Virus record (IMG/VR): IMGVR_UViG_3300035199_001057
Location: 1-64,000 of that record
Length of the DNA: 64,000 bases
Reading direction: 5' to 3' (one strand)
Origin: a virus
The position numbers and the translations under genes are program-made. Below, in pieces: positions 29,101-37,500 of this stretch. Every line of letters starts with the position of its first letter. The stretch's first letter is position 1. Below the pieces are notes generated by a model. The model saw nothing but the letters and a program-made list of their open reading frames with translations, was not told the DNA's origin and did not search any database.

Positions 29101-30384
29101 CGAGATTATAGCCGATCCGGTGTTTCGTGAATATAGGGTAGAATAGCCTGTCCATGCGCCATTTGAAATGCGTCCGGAAAAGTCCAAGACAGATGAGTCG
29201 ACAGAGGCTGTTTGAGTGATGCCCTCGTTAAATTTATAATAAACGCCCAAATCCGTGTTCGCGGGATCGCTATTAGTCCCGGCGCCCACTTGGCCGAACC
29301 AATAGCGTTGTATTTTTTCGGAGGTGCGGAAGGTTTTCCAATAACGAAATTCGTCGAGGGAGCCCGATAGTTTAGCATACCCCCGATCAGGACCGTCGAT
29401 ATATACGTTACCGGAGGGAGATTGGCCGAGGGCGCCCAATGTGGCCACCAAAGCCCCGCTAACATAAGAAACGGCTGTGCCGCCGATGACGCGATGGTTA
29501 TGATCGCCGTCAATAAAGAGATCGCTTACAACATTGCTCCCGGTGTTCTTAAAACGAAACGCGTAATGATGCCACGCGTCGTCGGCGACCGTTGCGGCTG
29601 TGATTGAACTGCCGATGCTAGTCTGCGCGAACCCGGTGGTTCCGGACATATAAGTAACCAAGAAGGGGCTTCCGCTTGCCGCGCCTGTCATTTCAATTCG
29701 TAAACGCGCATAGTCCGCGGAACTGCTGAGAGTGCCCGTGACAAATACGTCTAAAATGACTTCTTTTTCCGTGGCGCTGTTGTCAAACGCGGCTTTTTTC
29801 AGCCAAAATTCTACAGTGTTGCCGTCGGTGCCTCCGATCTTAAGATTGTTCTCTCTATTTTTAGAGAGATCGTAAATATTAGCATCTTTTCGGAAGACGG
29901 TTTTGTCTTGTTGATAGTCATAATATAAAGATTTGCCTGTGCCCGGGTTCGGGCCGCCTTTAATCAAGATGTATTCATAGGAAGAAGTGCCCGCTGCACC
30001 ATATCCATTATACATATCTGTAGCAGTCAGGCTGGAAGTGGTCAGCGTGATATATCCGGTTGTACGCGGATAGCCGTTCTCAAAAATATAGAGGTCCAGG
30101 TAAGAAGAGCTTAACTCCCAAAGTGCTTTTTCTTTCAGGGATCCATCATAAGGATAGGTGTCATAAATGCGACTAATAGAGTCTTCATAATATTTTTCGG
30201 CGGATCCGAAACGAGCGAATGCTTTAGGATTTGCGAACTCTTCCAAGGGTAGAAAACGATGGTTACGTTCGCGCACGGCCGCCATAAAATCAAAAGATTC
30301 TATTTGATTATCTATATCTTGTTTTGTAAGAGGCTCTGGACTTTTTAAGTTCTCGTCCTCTTTAAATAAATCTTTTAGCGACAT
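20110..30384 (-). CDS. Giant virion protein with two LamG-like domains
   Basis: A 3424-residue protein, among the largest a phage would make. Residues ~45-110 hold a module with FARFGSAEKYYEDS and TYPYDGSLKEKALWE that I recognise from large structural proteins of marine T4-like phages. Residues ~185-375 form a LamG/concanavalin-like domain (VEFWLKK, DDAWHHYAFRF, GSLDEFRYW). Residues ~1663-1855 form a second one (FTFSAWVKPE, DTWTHLAFTF, GGIDEVSYW). These folds usually bind carbohydrate. Long beta-rich regions fill the rest. It lies between the 624- and 380-residue proteins, four bases or fewer from each, so it is translated within the baseplate/tail operon. A long fibre or wedge-attached adhesin contacting host glycans is the likeliest reading. 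No depolymerase residues could be assigned. Confidence 0.75.
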   Translation of the reverse strand: MSLKDLFKEDENLKSPEPLTKQDIDNQIESFDFMAAVRERNHRFLPLEEFANPKAFARFGSAEKYYEDSISRIYDTYPYDGSLKEKALWELSSSYLDLYIFENGYPRTTGYITLTTSSLTATDMYNGYGAAGTSSYEYILIKGGPNPGTGKSLYYDYQQDKTVFRKDANIYDLSKNRENNLKIGGTDGNTVEFWLKKAAFDNSATEKEVILDVFVTGTLSSSADYARLRIEMTGAASGSPFLVTYMSGTTGFAQTSIGSSITAATVADDAWHHYAFRFKNTGSNVVSDLFIDGDHNHRVIGGTAVSYVSGALVATLGALGQSPSGNVYIDGPDRGYAKLSGSLDEFRYWKTFRTSEKIQRYWFGQVGAGTNSDPANTDLGVYYKFNEGITQTASVDSSVLDFSGRISNGAWTGYSTLYSRNTGSAIISSSASPMEFEDPIIYSFQPNVAAFKTQKKLEGRIHDDTNGNGLDSYLPQWMLQANETDFENLDQNQLLNALQIIGSYFDSAAILMDKLPALKHEKYYTSGSFAPPFNKRFLESKGFIVPDIFINAGLLNQFEDRDDHLKYEHTLQEIKNTIYQNIYNNLTYINKSKGTEKAFRNLLRCFGLGDNVLKFNVYANNTAYQLEDNTKQTIKTKSYVNFNEIDNGDASVYQYRTDSNATSYISGTKDYSGGYEGSGLGFTLEGDFILPNRVGIMEYATLKPGLSSSYSNLYPLIVSSSLFGLHTANGTENDLTWDTNDYANFQVYTAKDDKYSSNAKFILTSTAGSGIPLLTSSYFEDIYDDDRWSVSVSIRPKRYPQLNQPSGSRPENYIVQFYGCNYIGDLKHKSFLVTGSMTTQQGRNFLASHKRVYAGAHRTNFTGALLQFADTKATEVKAWYMPLDTAVIDQHNMKVDNYGASSPTQNAFLYQNAINRIEIPEIDTLALRWNFNAVSSSNAVGQFAVEDASSGSAAAAGQGWFSGVVDRRHTASGSFFATSSANAVQKLERGTLQQQVPEVLLDSNLVNIIENQSDDFYTRGSRPITYNLSIEKNLFQDISEDMLNMFASVGYFNTLLGTNVNRYRGQYKELIKAGNQYFEKVDNDYDFDKYVEYFKYIDYAVSRYIQKLVPASLDMLREGLSTVIENFVLGDRNKFRNKPPIIREMIPEFNAQVLGINELTYNWKYGHAPLDDLQKNNCRWWLQRASRKTSVLASGDTQLDIDKQEILESNNNETNAPDYTLKDSVTSAQYSGSTYAIRRLAKPYKVLSTLEKPIKGGSNYYPNKNYNFLLDAVRKGDTDSDGIVASIRGYENAVPYANLPAGLHPFPDCADSLELEKLGAKKRQWEGMIERDNQTGLDFSIWGYEDKVKIRQWTPFSLYSSSVDLGGVDSTLINNFQTGAIVTNLHDDVYGHDKEVPMQGPFTEKFVGGLQYRHIALNSGSNLDTAETRPEGWSITYLHTGPGTTLLYLGAPYGNTLGSRPTALYYRDETAKRPVNIRNIQQTTASNITHIGNYTKDYEVVLTNGRSTNNVYLTEVGAITASSAETLISGVFDYALPDRTRNDWVIVNRFSAPGGPEVNGLGFLDIEANEYSVYNALPWRNLTVRQPLRSLLSDHSKQFGYFSDAFNSASYVRAGKAYPGTSGSVNTGSYYAKGAYQDATASFQKVNRNSLRTLNLSDSTETFVNPKYVDFESGSAQYLSGAASPTIIGNAKAFTFSAWVKPESLDTGTGPVMSIASQGDYTSALNKSFEVNCSATNQSIVNFAVFSNGGADLGGGGGYISYNTPASTLAVDTWTHLAFTFDEATQKFNTYVNGVTGSRTLVIHDTVTIKQSTAPLLLGARDEGGTLDDYFDGGIDEVSYWNIALNAAGIREIFEGDSGVYGAGYGPGNLNNHTEKEYLVSWWRLGDGCKESDPTFCDDLSAGVTDGVLDVGLNGNKNHLSVPLAPHNPAESSLNYLTGGAYYLITPGAKEYDNFFVQHPIPRTDLQYAWITASLVSDYSGSALYQYEQRNMARADYASTDITFCSASDFVSYDFLGGHWWGQDKNTRAPGGFAPSAQGFTDFVGLNYNIYETASLSQNSIGWGEIRRGDTGGMGLDCASSAWYNYMGQSLCTNGVGAVAANVQFSVASLLNGVILHRQGPYGWPSWKQIRGAQHPIARAQQAHNTIGYIFPGEAIGFGGGQPGKFLKKIRNFTEPIATSKYKPLRIYMPSSDTEDHVAKTVMTYGNQNVMFTDHSADILNTNGVILDTALVYGKVRPKTYSPYLAMKALVEKSNRKLATEVLYTEVIYPKEQFTYLSESRRRLRFANDYWRNSRSDRLKANLVNFADVAIKSSSLWNMDAHPEFTTTINYIPFSATMPVRDGTGELQNCYNLFHYSPLSSPSSHITAAPSYVRRIPLITAYALTASNLTYGLLPGYTNAVAFSGASEEIRLKTVGGAATTYSPFDVGNYGLRKMPLPVRYSASVGDTLWEVTSSTGKDITPFYDSYNDYAEEGTRIMQEGTILPEFRISEKMASYYSAAADKNWVLTFPTKDNFKTDTATVSAAQYALRIQDGLLELTGASYNHLTETDKFLNRYAFSDFYRHFKLIKKDYNDNRPVTQTVEQLVEKKARSRTPLLSLGCEALMKLVPYDGFYPAQRSVQLASLFSASYYNSKALSSTGAAGPMAGGQQSWRTAMQPFYAPGIFYNTIKSGIAVDYPIHSPSAIEPLRGWPASSDVWGHSISGSFTQRVNFEQIVNGPATLTIKDTDPFLDTRLNSTASIKQAQSPLYKFAANNFFSEVTNFFIDSGRPTGIYPAYTLPETVNIPVSGVYVMDIVLRNSTNIVDMKSYCEATASLLAPSASSLFVNSSSFIMYSRANTGHSIDSHLYGSSFGPPVRSGYVIFEASSGAGAYVYRNIASFEPYTPPYYDGYASCRMSIGLEAQSGLLIEDVLNNLTMSYSSLPTFTPLSSSQTTLWDGTAQTNAMQVSASLNFGQAPKDAGSEGGNWIFTNENNPADRRLVIHSKFECPVLDFSTTAPTEPFSNSRLGSAAGLSGSVARGMWHQMGTPPVSGNGLWMEVQDPSHWLQTERPEGSPHFNNANEYKSLSFILGFTKGVQNPKKIGVMPKSRTLSEAIVAIPFKVVGDLNAAITETELYRMSPSAVDAAKNSVEPFGNAGPDSKYSSATTGPIFKDKVVFQSPSFSEYEYTDLIKDYWREIPPEAPEGVDPAIYKLLSLMRKYVIPPHLDFLHNSDIDPFTMYMWEFETSLDEEDLRNMWQNTAPKIAKRAIKATSDVITHVLPTTPGQAHVPSPLGPNPGTGGWLDLDALKDAQDKKDDLDAYFGPHPYFLDVFDEDKTRWAVFKVKKRGRNNYANIAGRQEINGIQFLREGVEFPHDFAYSYNWPHDFFSLVELAKITSTVTFNPQTLNPAGLMAQILDSDEVKKATMVSKIIGNLADLGSDEGD

Positions 30385-30387
30385 TTA

Positions 30388-32262
30388 TTACTCTACTCTA
30401 AATCTAAATTGCGGTGTTTGTTCCACATAGTTCCCATTAACCTTATAAACAAAATTAAGGGCATAAATCTCATCGGTCTGTAACATTGACATATCGAAAT
30501 CAAAGTAGCTACCGCTGTTATCATAAGATAATTTAGTCTGATTCTGGCTACCAGTTCCATAGGCTACAATATTGTAATTGTCTGAGATTCTCGTTATTTT
30601 ATAGTATACATTTTCCACAATATCGTTCGGGGTATCCACACTCGCCTTTACATAAATGTTCGGCTGCCAATTCTTCTTGCGTGTATAGAGTCTAAAGCGC
30701 GCCGTTTCTTCAGTGCTGTATGAATCCCTCAAATTAGTAATATTGGAAACATAAGTTTGATTGGGGTTATACCCGGACGCATTAAATGTTTTTACGGTAA
30801 TTGCGGATCCCGTGTGATATTGAACCATTTCAGCGGCTGTGCTGCTTGTGTGCCACACATCATAAATGGTTGTGATGCTGGAAGAAGCATAGGCAAAGGA
30901 GGCCGAATATATCCCCGTTTCAACAAAAGAGGCCGTTATATTAATATCCCCGGTGGCTGTGACTCCGCCGCCGATGGGGAGAAAGAGCTTGTCGCCAGTT
31001 GGCGCGGCTGATGACGTGATCCCTGCGGTGGTTCCGCTATAAATACTCACGAAAACGTTACCAGTACCTACCGCAGGAATATTGGTAAGCTGACCTTTAA
31101 CCACATTATACAAATAAAGCTTCATCAAGTTATCGGAAGCTGGTACAAGGGAAGAACTTAGATAAAAATTTCCCCTATCGTCCAACTTGCTGTTGTCCCA
31201 GCGAGCTTCGACGATGGGCCTTTTGAAAAAGAACTGCGATCCTCGCGCAAAGAACATTTTAGTGTAATAAGATACGGTGGCGCCCTCTTCGCTGCTCGTC
31301 AAAAAGACTCCTAAACCATAATTGCTTTTGAGGCCCATGTCCGTGTCAGTAGGCAAATTATCGCTCGAACTCAGCCATTGCTCCATCAGAGGTGATATAT
31401 CAATCTCCAGGTCTTCAAAGCCGGTGGTGAAAGTTTGTTGAAAAGAAGACGAAGGGGTATAATCATAGTCGCCCCCTTCGGTAGTCCAGGCCGTGTAATC
31501 CGAACCAGCCGTTGTTGTGGTTAGAGATATGACTTCTACATTGCCGGTGGGGGCAGTAACTGCTCCCGCGGTGGCGTTTTGTATACCTGCGTCAGCGGAG
31601 TCGACGGTGGAAGTAAATTGGCTTTGATCATCTACAACAGTTTTAAAAGTATCAGCGTAATGTGCAGCAGTTGTGAGGCCGCCGGCGGATATATCAACTT
31701 CAATCTCTGTACCGTCGATAGTGGGGGCAGAATCGTCCCCGTCGTTGAACCAAAAGTTATACCTATTGTCGCTGGCATCATATAAGCTTATGTATTTCCC
31801 CCCATAGTCTCCTTTCGTATTTGAAAGAAAGGAAGCGGTGGCGACTTGCGCAATTTTTGTATCAGTGCGGTACAGCCAATTAGACTCGTCAATGTCAGAA
31901 TAGTTTTCCATATCCAGGCCGACGCCTTCTTGCCAATCGGCGGTAAGAGCCGAAGCAGTTAATATAAAATTGGCCGGTGTTGGCTGGGAATGGGCCGCAT
32001 TAAACATTCGCAGATAAAAAGAGACGCTTCCACTGGCAGGTATTGTTCCTGCGGTTCGGTCCGTGGCGATAGTGTCCGTTGGAAACCGCACAAGAATGCG
32101 GCAGTTCTCGGAGGAGTCCGAAGATGCCTGGCCATATATGTGGAATACTTCCAATATATCTGATTGGCCCATGTTGCCGGATACGCCGCGCGTGGTGAGG
32201 TTTGCTTTGTAAGCATTCGTAATAGTGTTGTCTCTATCCGCTGTGTATCTTTTAATCGCCAT
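30388..32262 (-). CDS. Virion structural protein, DNRLRE-like N-terminus
   Basis: A 624-residue beta-rich protein. The N-terminal ~170 residues (MAIKRYTADRDNTITNAY, then later ENCRILVRFPTD, F-Y-L-R-M-F-N and a W-Q-E-G-V-G-L-D motif) resemble the DNRLRE-type beta sandwich used in extracellular and adhesive proteins. I recognise the opening from structural genes of marine T4-like phages. The C-terminal third looks like further beta-sandwich repeats. Its start overlaps the stop of gp6 as TAATG. Adjacency to gp6 and the 3424-residue protein suggests it joins the baseplate rim to a fibre. No enzyme motif is seen. Confidence 0.65.
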   Translation of the reverse strand: MAIKRYTADRDNTITNAYKANLTTRGVSGNMGQSDILEVFHIYGQASSDSSENCRILVRFPTDTIATDRTAGTIPASGSVSFYLRMFNAAHSQPTPANFILTASALTADWQEGVGLDMENYSDIDESNWLYRTDTKIAQVATASFLSNTKGDYGGKYISLYDASDNRYNFWFNDGDDSAPTIDGTEIEVDISAGGLTTAAHYADTFKTVVDDQSQFTSTVDSADAGIQNATAGAVTAPTGNVEVISLTTTTAGSDYTAWTTEGGDYDYTPSSSFQQTFTTGFEDLEIDISPLMEQWLSSSDNLPTDTDMGLKSNYGLGVFLTSSEEGATVSYYTKMFFARGSQFFFKRPIVEARWDNSKLDDRGNFYLSSSLVPASDNLMKLYLYNVVKGQLTNIPAVGTGNVFVSIYSGTTAGITSSAAPTGDKLFLPIGGGVTATGDINITASFVETGIYSASFAYASSSITTIYDVWHTSSTAAEMVQYHTGSAITVKTFNASGYNPNQTYVSNITNLRDSYSTEETARFRLYTRKKNWQPNIYVKASVDTPNDIVENVYYKITRISDNYNIVAYGTGSQNQTKLSYDNSGSYFDFDMSMLQTDEIYALNFVYKVNGNYVEQTPQFRFRVE

Positions 32263-34052
32263 TACAATATTTCTCCGTCAATATCTGTAAGGGGGTACTT
32301 AATTTCGAAAATGACATCCTTGGGGGGGATGAGTTGTCGGCCATCATTGGAAATCAATGTCTGGTAGTCTAGATCAAATGCCGAATACTCCACTCCTGTT
32401 ACCGGTACAACGGTCACGTCTTTGACGTCGAGCACAGAAGGGACATTATTTAAAAGCTTGTATACGTCAGTAATCTTGAACGGCTCCCCGATATCATACA
32501 TATTATTAAGATAGTAACTTGATAACCTGCTTAGGCATACTTCTAAAACATCCTGCTTGTTAACATTGGTATACGCAATGGCGGTAAAGAAGATCTGAAG
32601 ATTCTGTATCCGCGCATCCAAAATATCGATAGTATCTCCTAACATTTTATACTTACTAATCCAACTTTTTAAATTTTGTTTAATAGTGGTATTGGTTTGG
32701 GTGAAGAGTCCGAGTTCATCAGTAGATATAACATGAAGATTTAAGTTTTTCCCATTGAAAGAATCCGTATCTCGCGAAATAACCGCTTTTCTTACTTGCC
32801 CGAAATTAGCGGGCATGTTATAAACCAAATTAATATAGTCATCGCGTGTAACTGCTCTATTTTGAGCGCCATAGGCCCCATAGGATCTCATTTTTATTTC
32901 TTCATTAGTCAGGTCGACGACATCCCCCGTAATAGCCTCCTCATTGACAACTTCGAGACTGTTCCGCACGGCCGACATTTGAGCGGAAGATAGAGTGTTC
33001 TCATTTAAAAATTTTATATTTACGGTGCCCACTCCGTTAATCGCTCCAGGGGCCGCATTAACTTGCGCAGCGCTATTTCTACGATATACCACCGTTAACA
33101 AGGTATCCGCGGGCGAAACACCCAGTTTATCAGTCTTAATGAGAACGGTAGGGTCAAAAGATTTGTCCGTAATATAGGATTTGCCGAATACGTCCAGAAT
33201 AACACTAGCCGGGTCTAAGACTCGCTGCTCATTGTTGCCAGTACCAGACCCAAATTGAAGGGTGGTCTTTTCGAACGTTTGGTCTACAACAAAGCGGCGC
33301 GGAACGGCAATAGGCTTAAGGATATTCTCCACGGTGCCCTGATTATTGGCCGTGTTGGTTACGGGGATATACACGGTGTCCTGTGTGAGATAGTCCACTT
33401 CATAATAATTGTTTCCGTTCGCATCAAAAACTGAAATAATTTCAGTTAGATTGGGATCGTTGATGTCTATCTGAAGAAAGCGCTCATAGGGCCCCACGTC
33501 AAACTGCTGGGTCATAAACTCGCCCGACATTACGAGGCCCCTGGCTTTGACTGCGTAGCGGGCAGGACTTGTTCCGTCCGCGTTGGCGGTGGCCACTACC
33601 ACATCGTTCGACTCCGCAAAATTTACATCCCCAATCAACGTAAACGTTCTATTGTCGGTGGTGAGCACGGTGGATCCGCGCTTTAGTATAGGGGCGTAAC
33701 TCACATCTGGGGCGGGGGCGTCTGTTTTGCTCGGAACTGAGATGAAAAAGCTGGCTTCGCCGTGAGAGGCGGCATTGGGGCGGAACTTATATCCCAAGTT
33801 TTTCGACAGCTTAATGACATTTTCCGTCTCCAGCGCTGTGGTCAAAAAGGACTCGTTCGCCTGATAATCGAGATAAAAGGAAAGAATGTCCCCCACATAT
33901 GCCACCATGTCAACCATCAGAGATCCAAAGGACGCTTCATTAAAATCTCTATATGCTTCAGGATAGTACTTCTGAGCGTAATTGAGTAATTCTTCTTTAA
34001 TAGTCGCGTAATCGCGCGCTGTGTAGTTGATGAGGGGTTTTTTAATGTTCAT
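32262..34052 (-). CDS. 6: Baseplate wedge subunit gp6 (baseplate J-like)
   Basis: A 596-residue homologue of T4 gp6, the wedge protein that forms the inner ring of the baseplate and changes shape on sheath contraction. The N-terminal signature is clear: residues ~38-95 contain FNEASFGSLMVDMVAYVGD, then S-F-Y-L-D-Y-Q-A-N-E-S-F-L, and a GYKFRP motif. This is the usual gp6/gpJ beginning. T4 gp6 is 660 residues, so the length agrees. It directly follows gp25 in transcription, with a 15-base gap, matching the gp25-gp6 order of T4. It is translationally coupled to the 624-residue protein. Confidence 0.93.
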   Translation of the reverse strand: MNIKKPLINYTARDYATIKEELLNYAQKYYPEAYRDFNEASFGSLMVDMVAYVGDILSFYLDYQANESFLTTALETENVIKLSKNLGYKFRPNAASHGEASFFISVPSKTDAPAPDVSYAPILKRGSTVLTTDNRTFTLIGDVNFAESNDVVVATANADGTSPARYAVKARGLVMSGEFMTQQFDVGPYERFLQIDINDPNLTEIISVFDANGNNYYEVDYLTQDTVYIPVTNTANNQGTVENILKPIAVPRRFVVDQTFEKTTLQFGSGTGNNEQRVLDPASVILDVFGKSYITDKSFDPTVLIKTDKLGVSPADTLLTVVYRRNSAAQVNAAPGAINGVGTVNIKFLNENTLSSAQMSAVRNSLEVVNEEAITGDVVDLTNEEIKMRSYGAYGAQNRAVTRDDYINLVYNMPANFGQVRKAVISRDTDSFNGKNLNLHVISTDELGLFTQTNTTIKQNLKSWISKYKMLGDTIDILDARIQNLQIFFTAIAYTNVNKQDVLEVCLSRLSSYYLNNMYDIGEPFKITDVYKLLNNVPSVLDVKDVTVVPVTGVEYSAFDLDYQTLISNDGRQLIPPKDVIFEIKYPLTDIDGEIL

Positions 34053-34067
34053 TGTCTTTAAGGCTTC

Positions 34068-34472
34068 CTATATAAACTGTACTTTTAATACTTCCAGAAG
34101 ATCCGAGAAATTAAATGTCGGCACCGAATAAAATATTTTTATATCTAGGCGGTTGTGGCGATCAGATTCGGCGTATAGTGGGCTGTTACGTGTAAACTCA
34201 ATGTCGTTGATCGTTACAAAAGGCATCCACTGTGCCACTTGCTCTTCAACTCTGTATGTAATGTCCGCCTCAATTGTATCGTACTGGTTGCTAAACAAAT
34301 AGTCTCGGAGTCCTGCTCCAAACTCCGGAAGCATCACTCTTTCGCCAGGAGAGGTGAGTAACAAATTCTTTAAATTCTGTTTAGTATTCGCAGCAACGGT
34401 TTTGGTTAAGGCATAATAGCCATCCTCTTCGCTTTTCTGTAATGGTATTATAGGAGAAAATCCAAAAGCCAC
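34068..34472 (-). CDS. 25: Baseplate wedge subunit gp25
   Basis: A 134-residue protein matching T4 gp25 (132 residues), which joins the wedge to the sheath. The family core is visible in NLKNLLLTSPGERVMLPEFGAG, split here as NLKNLLLTSPGE and RVMLPEFGAGLRDYLF, followed by I-E-A-D-I-T-Y-R-V-E-E-Q-V. The start is a GTG at 34472, supported by GAGAGGTG about 7 bases upstream. A 16-codon frame with its own ribosome site ends two bases before this GTG, so gp25 could be translated by coupling. Confidence 0.93.
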   Translation of the reverse strand: MAFGFSPIIPLQKSEEDGYYALTKTVAANTKQNLKNLLLTSPGERVMLPEFGAGLRDYLFSNQYDTIEADITYRVEEQVAQWMPFVTINDIEFTRNSPLYAESDRHNRLDIKIFYSVPTFNFSDLLEVLKVQFI

Positions 34473-34474
34473 TT

Positions 34475-34525
34475 TTATTCACCTCTCGAAATATAATTAG
34501 ATTTCTTACATAGAAATTGCTTCAT
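34475..34525 (-). CDS. Possible 16-residue leader or coupling peptide before gp25
   Basis: The 106-base gap between the 3224-residue gene and gp25 contains an ATG at 34525 with AAAGGA at a suitable distance. It is followed by a 16-codon frame encoding MKQFLCKKSNYISRGE. Its TAA ends two bases before the GTG of gp25, and the gp25 ribosome site is inside this small frame. The arrangement resembles a leader that couples or tunes downstream translation. With such a short frame, chance is possible. Confidence 0.3.
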   Translation of the reverse strand: MKQFLCKKSNYISRGE

Positions 34526-34578
34526 TTGATTATCCTTTCTAAGTAATTGTTATATTACTCGTTTTAAGGGCCCATGGG

Positions 34579-37500
34579 TTACTCGGAGGGAGCGTCGCTA
34601 GGTGGTGTTTCAGTGGTCGCTGGGTCGCCGCTTGGTGCTTGATCAATAAGCGGACCATATTTAATAAAGGATCCCTGTTCGTCAACCTCATCGTTACAGA
34701 CAATGGGCTCTTCAATGGGCGTATCTGCCGCCGATGAAAAATTTGAAGTCCTTCCATGAAGCAACTTGGCTGCCACACCGATGGGGGTGAGTGGCCCGAT
34801 ACCAAAATTCCATGGCCATGGGGTTTTCCATGTCGGATCAACAGTACTGGCGAGTGCGCCCAAGAATGCTTTAAGGATTGTTATCCCTAGCGACCCAAAA
34901 TCAAAACCGCCCATGGGGGCGCCAGAGGGTCCGTTAACCGCATTGGCAGAAGATGTCCGCTGATAATCTCCTTGGGCGACAGCGATAGCTGTTAACAGCG
35001 TCTCTGCTGACATCGAAATGGTGCCATTGAAATTATTTTCCAATTGGGGGTAATATCTTTCTGCCAAAAGCTTATGAATAAGCGTAATCATGGTGCCCTG
35101 TTCTCTGATGAAAAAGCTTTGCATCAATTCTCGGAAGGCAGCTTGTGTTGGGGCATGCGGGTCCGATGCGGTTTTGGGCGTCGACTCTATGGTTTTTCCG
35201 ACATAGGAATGGGGTGGGATGGCCATGTTAGCAAATTTGGCCATTATCGTGTTAATATCTTTTTTGGGTTCTTGTTCGGGGACACCAGGCGGTGGCGGTG
35301 GTGGGAACAAGACGTCAACCAAGGCGGCGTAATCGGCGTAAACTAAGGCGTTTTGCTCGTAAGGGAAAGGGCGATCAGTCCCTAGCATATCGAGAAGTTC
35401 CCCTTGTTTTTGAGAATTCCCATAGGTGCCCACATAATCATTGCCCGTGTCATCAAATTTGTACCACCCGGACAGCGCGCCGGCGCTGGTGGCGGTGCCC
35501 GCCATTGAGCTACGAAAGGCTGCGTAAGTGATATCGACCCATTCAGGTGTCCCCTGAATATCGCCCTTTGTGCCCAACTTGTAAAGATCCTTGGCCTTTT
35601 CCACCTGTTGTAATTGCCACAAAAACATCTGTAAGATAAAGGTGTCGCGCCAGCCGCCGCTCTCTGCGCTTTCCGCAACCTCAAATCCGGGCTCCGCAAA
35701 GTCGTAGTTGGGGTTCCACGGAAAGCGGCCTGTGCCTGTCCACACCTTCTTGTTTTTGTAAGTCCCTATTACACTTTTATTGCTCGCTTCGCGCGCGATA
35801 AACTCCTCGCGTTGTTGGATCCACAGCTTGAGATCGGGGCTACCGTTTTCGCGAAAATCGTTTAGGATTCTCGTCGCGAGGGGTAGCTCGCCTTCCGTAT
35901 GACCATGAATGACCTTGTCGGCCACCTCTAAATTAAAAATGGTGGGCGCCAATGTGTTGCGGTACGCCTCATCGAAAGAAGCTCGTGCTTCGTCAGCATT
36001 TTTAAAGCACGCCATCCCAGACTGTTGCCAGTTGACATGATCGCCTGAGTAATTCTTGGTGGTGGCGTCGTTGTAATGGTCTCCAGGTACAAATTCATCA
36101 GTCTGAAAGGGGGATCCCATGGCATAATCGGCCCCAGGAAACCAGAATCCGCCGCCTTTTTTATTAGTTCCAGGTAACTTAAACAGAAACGGGTCGCCGG
36201 AGTCGTGCCACTGCGCCTTTTCAATAAGATTGGTGAAGTGGTCATACCAAAGGCGGTTAAAACCGCCGCGAAAACCTTTTTTGTCCGTTCCCCAATTATA
36301 GAAGGCCGGGGAACCTCCTGCGCCCCAATAATAAGGGCTTGCGTTATCTTTTAGCCAGTTCGCGCGCGTGCCCCATACCGCCACCGGCTGGCCTTTTTTG
36401 CCTTCGGAATCGGTGGGAGTGTACGTACCGACCCTGATCCTGTAGGTGAACAAGGAGTGTGTCTGGCCGGTGGCGCCGGCGGGAAACACTTCAGACTTGG
36501 TAATTGTATTCGCCGCCTCGATATAAGAAGTCTCATTAAACTGCGTAATGACTGGGGTTGTCCACCTCTTCACAGTGTTTCGAAACGCGCGGCCGCGGAG
36601 CCCCAACCCGTGCAAACCAGCAGCGTCTTCGTCCACATCATAAGCAAGGGCCGGCCACTCCCACGAGGAGTTTACCGCACTGTGCTCCGTATAAGCGTTC
36701 TTGAGAGCATCATATTCTTCCTTCTTTATAACGTCGGCGCCAAGCACCCCGACTCCTGGTTTGAAGAAGTCATCAAAAGTGTATAACCGGTTCTCCGCCA
36801 ACGTGCCAAGGTCGGTCACTCGATGATGAACCTTATACATTGATTCAAACCATGTTAAGGAATTCCATTCCGGGGCGGCTGAAAACTCAGATGAGTAAAT
36901 AGGTAGCCTTACGTAACGATGTGGAGACTCTGCCCCCTGGTCATCGAAAAAGTCGACTTTGCCTATTTTTTCTTTGAGCATCGTGTCCACCAGGCCCGGG
37001 GAGGCTGTTGGAACGTTCCCTATATCGCTGATACCATCGGATCCCAGTAGGCTCTCATCAAAGGCGTCTTGTATGCCCGGGCGATCCACTTCCGAAACAT
37101 ATTGTACGAGGCGCGCGCCAAAGTCCAAAGTGAGGATTTCATCGAGAGGCAGCGTAAAAAACCATCCCAAAAAAGTTTTACCTTTGTGGGTTATAGCCTC
37201 ATCGTTACCCGTCACCGCAAGACGCGCGTCCAGTTTTGTTCTCTCCTCAAGACTGAGGTTTTTATACCACCCGTGATTATTGGTGAGCCAAAAATCGCTG
37301 TTGCGGGTCCCGCCGCCTGGTAGCCATTTAAGAATCGACGTCATCATCGCATTCACGCCGCCGGCGGTGCCCATCGAATCGAGATAGGTTTCCCCTCGTG
37401 GCCAGGATTTCCAAAAAACGTCCGACGATAAATTAAAGTCTTTGTGATAATGTTCCTCATATTGCCACCATTCTGGCTCAAGATCCGCGATAGTGTCGAT

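Noticed and set aside
34540-34558. Small inverted repeat AGTAAT/ATTACT near gp25, considered as a terminator
   Set aside because: The stem is six A/T-rich pairs with no following T-run, and coupled expression of gp25 is more likely.
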